A DNA stretch of 64,000 bases, taken from contig CAVVCH010000053.1 of assembly GCA_963746605.1 (NCBI GenBank), forward strand, positions 183,644 to 247,643, given 5' to 3'. Positions within the stretch are counted from its first letter, which is position 1, and every line of letters begins with the position of its first letter. Below the pieces are notes generated by a model. The model was not told where the DNA came from, did no database searches, and saw nothing but the letters and a program-made list of their open reading frames with translations. Below, piece by piece: positions 59,175-64,000 of this stretch. Position numbers and translations under genes: made by a program. This DNA is from CAVQSS01 sp963746605 (GTDB taxonomy: Bacteria > Desulfobacterota > RBG-13-43-22).

Positions 59175-59446
59175 TACCAGCCCTTTCCCAGCTTTTGGGA
59201 ATTCCGCCGGCTTTTTCTCAATTCCTTGATTATTTCTTCTGCCTTTCGGTCATCGGCCCAGGAGCCGGAAAGCTCCAGGAGCACTTGGGCGGGAGGCTTG
59301 GCGGTGCGGATTTTTTTGCGTTTGGCCAGGTATTCCTTGGCCAAGTAAAGAATCTGCTGGCTCAAGGAACGGTTTTCCTCATTGGCCATTTCCTTGATCT
59401 GGGCGTACAGGTCCTCGTCGATCCCTTTAATTTGCAGGTTGGACAT
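59174..59446 (-). CDS. vapB: FitA/VapB-type ribbon-helix-helix antitoxin
   Basis: A 90-aa protein. The RHH N-terminus reads MSNLQIKGIDEDLYAQIKEM, then NEENRSLSQQILYLAKEYL; the C-terminal part is charged and basic (KSRRNSQKLGKGW) for toxin binding. It is divergent from the large helicase gene, with starts only 27 bases apart, so their promoters overlap. Confidence 0.82.
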   Translation of the reverse strand: MSNLQIKGIDEDLYAQIKEMANEENRSLSQQILYLAKEYLAKRKKIRTAKPPAQVLLELSGSWADDRKAEEIIKELRKSRRNSQKLGKGW

Positions 59447-59472
59447 GAGGGGAAACCTCCTGGTTAATCATC

Positions 59473-62400
59473 ATGAAAAAAGATACCATCTTCATGATCC
59501 ATGTCAAGGACAAATTTTTTAACCTCCGTTCTGATTGGGATGATATAAGTATAAAAAACATCCGAAGAAAGAACAACCGAGAGGTGAGTTTTACTCTCGA
59601 GGAATCGGGTATGGCCGGGCAAAAATATATCTTGCTGCTCAATGAATGCCTTAAAAAGGCCCTGCCGTCGCTGGGCGCCAGGGAAAAAGAAAGGCTGACG
59701 GAAAAACTGGAGTTCCTGCGGGCCGGATTGTGGGACGCTGGACTGCGGGTCAAGAAGCTGAAAGGCAGCTCGGGGAGGGTCGTTTTTGAGGCGCGGTTTT
59801 CCCGGTCGGACCGGATGCTGTTCACCCTGGGCCGTAAGGGTTCCCGGACCGCCGTCTATCTCTGGGGGCTGATCGGCCACGACGAAGTCAACCGAACAGC
59901 CCGGCGGTTCCTGCCTGAAAACGCCCCGTTTCTGGATTTTGTCCCGGAAAGCCAGGAAGACTTCTCGGAAGTCATCCTGGAGGAATTGCCCGCCGTGGTC
60001 TACAGCCAGGAGACCATCGAAGCGCAGGTGCCGGACGACTATGGGCCCCAGCGGTGGCTGGTACTGAACGAGGAGGAATGGGAGCGGCTTCGCAGAGCAG
60101 GGAAACCGGATGACCTGGAGCTGTTTCTTTATTTGACCGAAGAGCAGGGCCGGGTCCTGGAAGCCTCCCCGCCGGTCCTTATTTCGGGGACCGCTGGAAG
60201 CGGCAAGACCACCCTGGCCGTCTATTATCTGCTCAAACCGGAGTATGCCGGACAGCGGAAACTGTTCTTGACCTATAATCCTTTCCTGAGGGATTTCAGC
60301 CGGCGCCTCTATGACGGGCTCACCGCGCGGACCGGCTTGGAGGACTCCGACTTACGACCGGACTTCTACGTTTTCCGGGAACTGCTGCGGGACCTGCTGG
60401 GCCCGGCGATTGGGTCATTCCCCCCGGACCGGGAAGTCCGGCTGCGGGAATTCGAGGCCCTCTTCCGTAATCACCGGTTGTACGGCCGGTACGATGCCGA
60501 ACTCGTCTGGGAGGAAGTCCGATCCATTATCAAGGGGGCCAAACCGGTACTTCGGCTGGAACGATTTAAAAGTCTTTCCCAGGCCTATCTTCAGGGACCT
60601 CTCCCACGGGACCGGGTGTTGGAGTTAAAGGAAGGTCTGCTCGGATTGGTCAACCTGGAGACGGCCTCCAAAATCCAGGTTTTTTTGCAAAGCAAGACCG
60701 GATTCGCCGGCCTGGAAGGGCTGGCCCGCAGCCTGACTACCGAAGAAAGCCTGTGGCGGAAAGAACAGGGGCTGGCCTTGCAGGAGATATTGCGGATTTT
60801 GGAGAAAAAATCCAGAGGGCTCGCCGACCCCCTCCTGACCTATCCGGAATATGTTCGGTTAGGGCAGAAACGGGCTCCCAATTTTGTATATGAACGCAGG
60901 GAACTCTATGACATCGCCGCCTATTACCAGGGCAAGCTGGAGGAACAGGGGCTGTGGGATGAAATCGACCTCTGCCGCCGGGTCCTGGACCGGTTGGGAC
61001 AGGGGACCGATTCCCGGACGTGCTATGATCTGGTGGTCTGCGACGAAGTCCAGGACTTCGCTGACGTCCAACTGGCCTTGATTTTCCGCCTGGCCGGTTT
61101 TCCGGAAAACGTGGTTCTGGCCGGAGATACCAAACAGATCATCAATCCCAGCGGCTTTCGCTGGGAGGAGGTGCGCAACAAATTTTTCGAGCGCGGAATC
61201 CAGGTCCCCCGGGTGCACTCCCTGCGGATCAACTTTCGATGTGTGGGCAACGTGGTCAAGCTGGCCAACGCCCTGCTGGACCTCAAGCAGCGGCTGATCG
61301 GGTTAACCGGCTCGGAAATCAGGGAGGAGTGGAAATTCAATGGAAGACCTCCTTTCCTGCTGACCGGACTGGAGGAACGGGAAATCATGTCCCAACTGCG
61401 GATGCGGGCCGCCGGACAGGTCATTTTGGTCCGAGGCCGGGAAGAGCAGGCTCGGCTGAAACAGGCTCTGGGAACAGAGCTGATTTTCACCATCCAGGAG
61501 GCCAAAGGACTGGAATTCGATACCGTCCTGGTCTGGAAGTTTTCCGTCGATTCGAAAACCGCCGCCCTTTGGCGCCGCTTTCGCCAGGGGGGAGACCTGG
61601 AGCGAACCCGCCGGCCCCACCTGCGCCATGAGATTAATTTGCTCTACGTAGCCATTACCCGGGCCCGGAACACCCTCATCCTGTATGATCCGGGTGCGGA
61701 GATCTGGGAGCTGCCCGAATTGGTGGAATTCCTGTTCCGGACGTCCGACCCAGGAGCTCTGCCTAGGCTTTGGCACCGGGTCTCCTCACCGGAGGAATGG
61801 GCCGATCAGGGAGATTACTTCCTCGCTCGTGAATATTACCCGGCGGCCCTGGAATGTTATAAAAACGCCGGGGACCCGGACCGGGCGGAAATCGCCCAGG
61901 CCTTTGTTTTCGAACAGCAAAAAAAGTTCCGGGAAGCCGGCTCCCTTTTCGAGAAGCACGGCAATTGGCCCCGGGCCGCTGCCTGCTATGAGCGTTCAGG
62001 GTTGTGGCAGCAGGCCCTGCAAATCTGGGAAAAATTGAAAGACCGGGAGAGGGCGGCCCTGTGCCGGATCGCGCTGTACGAGCGGCGGGGCGACTATGAA
62101 CTGGCTGCGGAGGAATGGCTCCGAAGGAAGGAGGTCGTCAAGGCCCTGGAGAATTGGCGGAAGGCCGGGAATCATCAACGCCGGGGCGAATACCTGGCCG
62201 CCCAAAAAAGGCTCCCGGAGGCGGCGGAGGCCTTCGTGGCCGGGCGGCTGTACGACCAGGCCGCGGTTCTTTTTAAAAAGTTGAAAAAGTTCGATCGGGC
62301 GGCGGACCTTTTTTTTCAGGCCGGCAACTGGGCCGAGGCCGCCGTCCTGTACAAACGGTTAAAAAACCCGGTTCGTTTGCTGGAGTGCTACGTCAAGGGC

Positions 62401-63855
62401 GGGGACGATTACCAGGCGGGGCTTTTATATGAGAAGGGCGAGGATTTGGCCGCGGCCATGGAGGCCTTCACCCGATTTGCCCGAACCGGTGAGGAGCAGA
62501 GCGCCCTATTAAACGAGGAAATGAATCGGGCTGTTCTTAAAAACAGCCTGCTAAAAGCGGCCGTCCGTTCGTTTGCCCTGGGGCAGTACCGGGAATCGGC
62601 CGATTTTTTTCTTAAAAAAGGGTATTACAATCTGGCCCTGCCCCAGTACCAGGCCCTGGGGGATCATGAAAAAGCCGCCGGCTGTTTTTATAGACTGAAG
62701 GATTACTATCAGGCCGCCCTGGAAATTGAGCAAAGTCAGCTTCCGGATAAATGGGAACGGGCCGCCGAACTGCTTTCCTTCCATCTTGGCGAAGGCCGGC
62801 GGGAAGCCCTGGCGGAACTGAAATTGCTCCAGGAAGGAGAAAAATTTTTAAAGGAAGGCGCCCCGGACCGGGCCCTGGTCCGTTTCAAGACCGTCAATGC
62901 CCCGGACCTGGTACGGGAGGCCTACCGGAAAACCGGGCGGGACGAGGAGGCCCTGGATTATTATTTGAGGGGTAACCGTTTGGAAGAGGCTGGGCAATAC
63001 GTAAATGAGGTCGTCGCCCTGAAAATTACGCCGGCCTTTTTACAGACCGTTCTGCATAAATATCTGGAAACGGACGGTTATTATCGTCTGCGGACCCAGG
63101 CCCAGGTTTTTTTGGCCGAACTCCTGGGCCGGCTGCTGGAGCAGGGGGACAAGGAACAGTGGCGGCCCGGCGTGGACCAATTCATCTCATCGATCCCCTT
63201 TTGGGGGTCAAACCCGCCCGGTCCGGTTTTAAATTTCCTGCTCCAAAGCCGGTATTATAACGGTATTTTTGAAGTGGTCCGGGAAGGGACCCTTTTTGCC
63301 AAATCCATTTCCCCGAATTCAAAAAAATTCATCGCCGAACTTAAACGGCTGGCCACCCTGGAAAAAGATCCGACGCTCCTGGCCTGTCATCAGTTTTATA
63401 AAGACAAGGACGGATTCGAAAACAGTCTCGACCGCCTCGAGTTGACCGGTTGGAATTATAAGCTCTTCGGTGCCAGCCCGAGACGTTATCTCGAGGCCGT
63501 TGAATTCCTGTTGGGGGAACGGAAAACCGAAGAGGCCGTTTACCTGGCCCGGCGGCACCATAATCTCCACCTGGCGGGCCGTATCCATGAAGAGGCGGGG
63601 TTCCATTCGGAAGCGGGCCGGGCCTTTCGCGACGGCGGTCATTACCAGGACGCCCTCCGCTGCTTTAAATTGGCCGGAGACGAACCGGGGCAGGCCCGGG
63701 TCTATGAACGGATGGGTCTCCAGGAAGAGGCTATGGGTATCTGGAAAAAACGGGGCAACCAGAAGGAGGTGACCCGATTGCAGAGGAAGGTGGATAAGGG
63801 GAAAACAGCGGGGTCCCAATTGGTTTTATTTGAGGATAGAGAAGAAAAGCCATGA
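59473..63855 (+). CDS. Giant UvrD-type helicase fused to a TPR-like repeat array
   Basis: A 1460-aa protein. Residues ~1-165 are an unassigned N-terminal domain with a RelE-like-looking stretch (RVVFEARFSRSDRMLFTLGR, WGLIGHDEV). Residues ~230-760 are an SF1 helicase: Walker A ISGTAGSGKTTLAVYY (~237), Walker B DLVVCDEVQDFADVQ (~519), motif III/IV LAGDTKQIINPSGFRW, IQEAKGLEFDTVLVWKF and VAITRARNTLIL (~722). From ~765 to ~1440 follow about 18-20 TPR/alpha-solenoid repeats (ALECYKNAGDPDRAEIAQAF, FEKHGNWPRAAACYERSGLW). It is divergent from vapBC. The architecture echoes eukaryotic TRANK1-like proteins and suggests a role in defence or nucleic-acid surveillance. No signal peptide. Confidence 0.82.
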   Translation: MKKDTIFMIHVKDKFFNLRSDWDDISIKNIRRKNNREVSFTLEESGMAGQKYILLLNECLKKALPSLGAREKERLTEKLEFLRAGLWDAGLRVKKLKGSSGRVVFEARFSRSDRMLFTLGRKGSRTAVYLWGLIGHDEVNRTARRFLPENAPFLDFVPESQEDFSEVILEELPAVVYSQETIEAQVPDDYGPQRWLVLNEEEWERLRRAGKPDDLELFLYLTEEQGRVLEASPPVLISGTAGSGKTTLAVYYLLKPEYAGQRKLFLTYNPFLRDFSRRLYDGLTARTGLEDSDLRPDFYVFRELLRDLLGPAIGSFPPDREVRLREFEALFRNHRLYGRYDAELVWEEVRSIIKGAKPVLRLERFKSLSQAYLQGPLPRDRVLELKEGLLGLVNLETASKIQVFLQSKTGFAGLEGLARSLTTEESLWRKEQGLALQEILRILEKKSRGLADPLLTYPEYVRLGQKRAPNFVYERRELYDIAAYYQGKLEEQGLWDEIDLCRRVLDRLGQGTDSRTCYDLVVCDEVQDFADVQLALIFRLAGFPENVVLAGDTKQIINPSGFRWEEVRNKFFERGIQVPRVHSLRINFRCVGNVVKLANALLDLKQRLIGLTGSEIREEWKFNGRPPFLLTGLEEREIMSQLRMRAAGQVILVRGREEQARLKQALGTELIFTIQEAKGLEFDTVLVWKFSVDSKTAALWRRFRQGGDLERTRRPHLRHEINLLYVAITRARNTLILYDPGAEIWELPELVEFLFRTSDPGALPRLWHRVSSPEEWADQGDYFLAREYYPAALECYKNAGDPDRAEIAQAFVFEQQKKFREAGSLFEKHGNWPRAAACYERSGLWQQALQIWEKLKDRERAALCRIALYERRGDYELAAEEWLRRKEVVKALENWRKAGNHQRRGEYLAAQKRLPEAAEAFVAGRLYDQAAVLFKKLKKFDRAADLFFQAGNWAEAAVLYKRLKNPVRLLECYVKGGDDYQAGLLYEKGEDLAAAMEAFTRFARTGEEQSALLNEEMNRAVLKNSLLKAAVRSFALGQYRESADFFLKKGYYNLALPQYQALGDHEKAAGCFYRLKDYYQAALEIEQSQLPDKWERAAELLSFHLGEGRREALAELKLLQEGEKFLKEGAPDRALVRFKTVNAPDLVREAYRKTGRDEEALDYYLRGNRLEEAGQYVNEVVALKITPAFLQTVLHKYLETDGYYRLRTQAQVFLAELLGRLLEQGDKEQWRPGVDQFISSIPFWGSNPPGPVLNFLLQSRYYNGIFEVVREGTLFAKSISPNSKKFIAELKRLATLEKDPTLLACHQFYKDKDGFENSLDRLELTGWNYKLFGASPRRYLEAVEFLLGERKTEEAVYLARRHHNLHLAGRIHEEAGFHSEAGRAFRDGGHYQDALRCFKLAGDEPGQARVYERMGLQEEAMGIWKKRGNQKEVTRLQRKVDKGKTAGSQLVLFEDREEKP

Positions 63856-63856
63856 G

Positions 63857-63973
63857 ATCCAGGTCGGAACCGGCGTCGGTCTTACCTCGGCCATAGGACC
63901 CCACCAGGTTTACCCGACAGGGCTGTGACGCTGATACCAGGCGCCGGATAATTTCTCGGAGGGCCAACATCAT
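63857..63973 (-). pseudogene. Nucleotidyltransferase (MNT-type) fragment
   Basis: A minus-strand start MMLALREIIRRLVSASQP leads to VNLVGSYGRGKTDAGSDLDL, the GSxxxGxxxxxSDxD motif of MNT nucleotidyltransferases (metal-binding Asp pair). After about 42 residues the frame runs into the end of the helicase gene and loses the family pattern. The rest of the enzyme is missing. An MNT/HEPN toxin-antitoxin origin is likely. Confidence 0.55.
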
Positions 63974-64000
63974 TCTGTGCGCCCATACGATCTACTTTCA

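Noticed and set aside
59427..59880. Minus-strand frames over the helicase start
   Set aside because: Antisense to the well-supported helicase N-terminus, with no ribosome site or family signal.

Overview
This window looks like chromosome from a Gram-negative anaerobe or facultative anaerobe of the Desulfobacterota (former Deltaproteobacteria). That is an inference from gene content: a periplasmic ammonia-forming nitrite reductase (NrfHA), a small siroheme sulfite-reductase-like protein with a ferredoxin domain, a membrane b-type-cytochrome/CCG iron-sulfur oxidoreductase pair of the TmcBC/DsrMK kind beside a FadL-like porin, a DsrE/TusA sulfur-carrier pair, AcuBC, and multi-PAS histidine kinases. 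I saw no rRNA, tRNA, CRISPR array, intact insertion sequence or replication origin.

Layout. 0-7 kb: four small unknown genes (one a receiver-like protein with Glu where the phosphoacceptor Asp should be), acuB-acuC, a GT-C-like membrane protein, a periplasmic helical protein and mtgA; two copies of one intergenic repeat lie at 463-580 and 7208-7340. 7-15 kb: a short-form alpha-glucan phosphorylase, thioredoxin reductase, then a minus-strand run DsrE, TusA, NarI-like cytochrome b, CCG iron-sulfur protein, FadL porin, with a MarR gene and a perfect inverted repeat in front of it. 15-19 kb: a heterodimeric ABC exporter. 19-24.8 kb: an accessory region that I read as a decayed chromosomal integron: a deleted integron integrase (24185-24779) divergent from an array of small minus-strand cassette-type genes (VOC, RibD-like, SRPBCC, DUF1801, SRPBCC), with three attC-like sites between them and a 114-bp exact direct repeat at both ends. 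25.7-29.4 kb: a badly broken, repeat-rich secreted Ig-like/beta-helix gene.

29.7-36 kb: a probable minus-strand operon of glycogen phosphorylase, EAL-HDOD protein, DUF2845 protein and SPASM radical SAM protein, then a Cys-rich small protein and a PfkB sugar kinase. 36-42.5 kb: a hotdog thioesterase and two sensor kinases with a molybdopterin-oxidoreductase remnant between them. 42.5-46.1 kb: nrfH, nrfA, a small cytochrome c and the sulfite-reductase-like protein, preceded by two palindromes, one of CRP/FNR type. 46-54.5 kb: small proteins, an acyl-CoA ligase, and a tight plus-strand run of BASS transporter, mutS2, MFS transporter, RF-1-type hydrolase and LapA-like protein. 54.9-64 kb: a toxin-antitoxin-rich stretch (HigA, RHH/MazF, AbrB/RelE, VapBC) with ogt and an HtrA protease, ending in a 1460-residue UvrD-type helicase fused to a long TPR-like array.

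At least six otherwise healthy genes carry one single-base frameshift each, and every one becomes a multiple of three when one base is added or removed. They lie mostly in short G or C runs, so residual sequencing or assembly indels are the simplest explanation. True pseudogenes (intI, methyltransferase, molybdopterin, metallo-beta-lactamase and nucleotidyltransferase fragments) are different because whole segments are missing.
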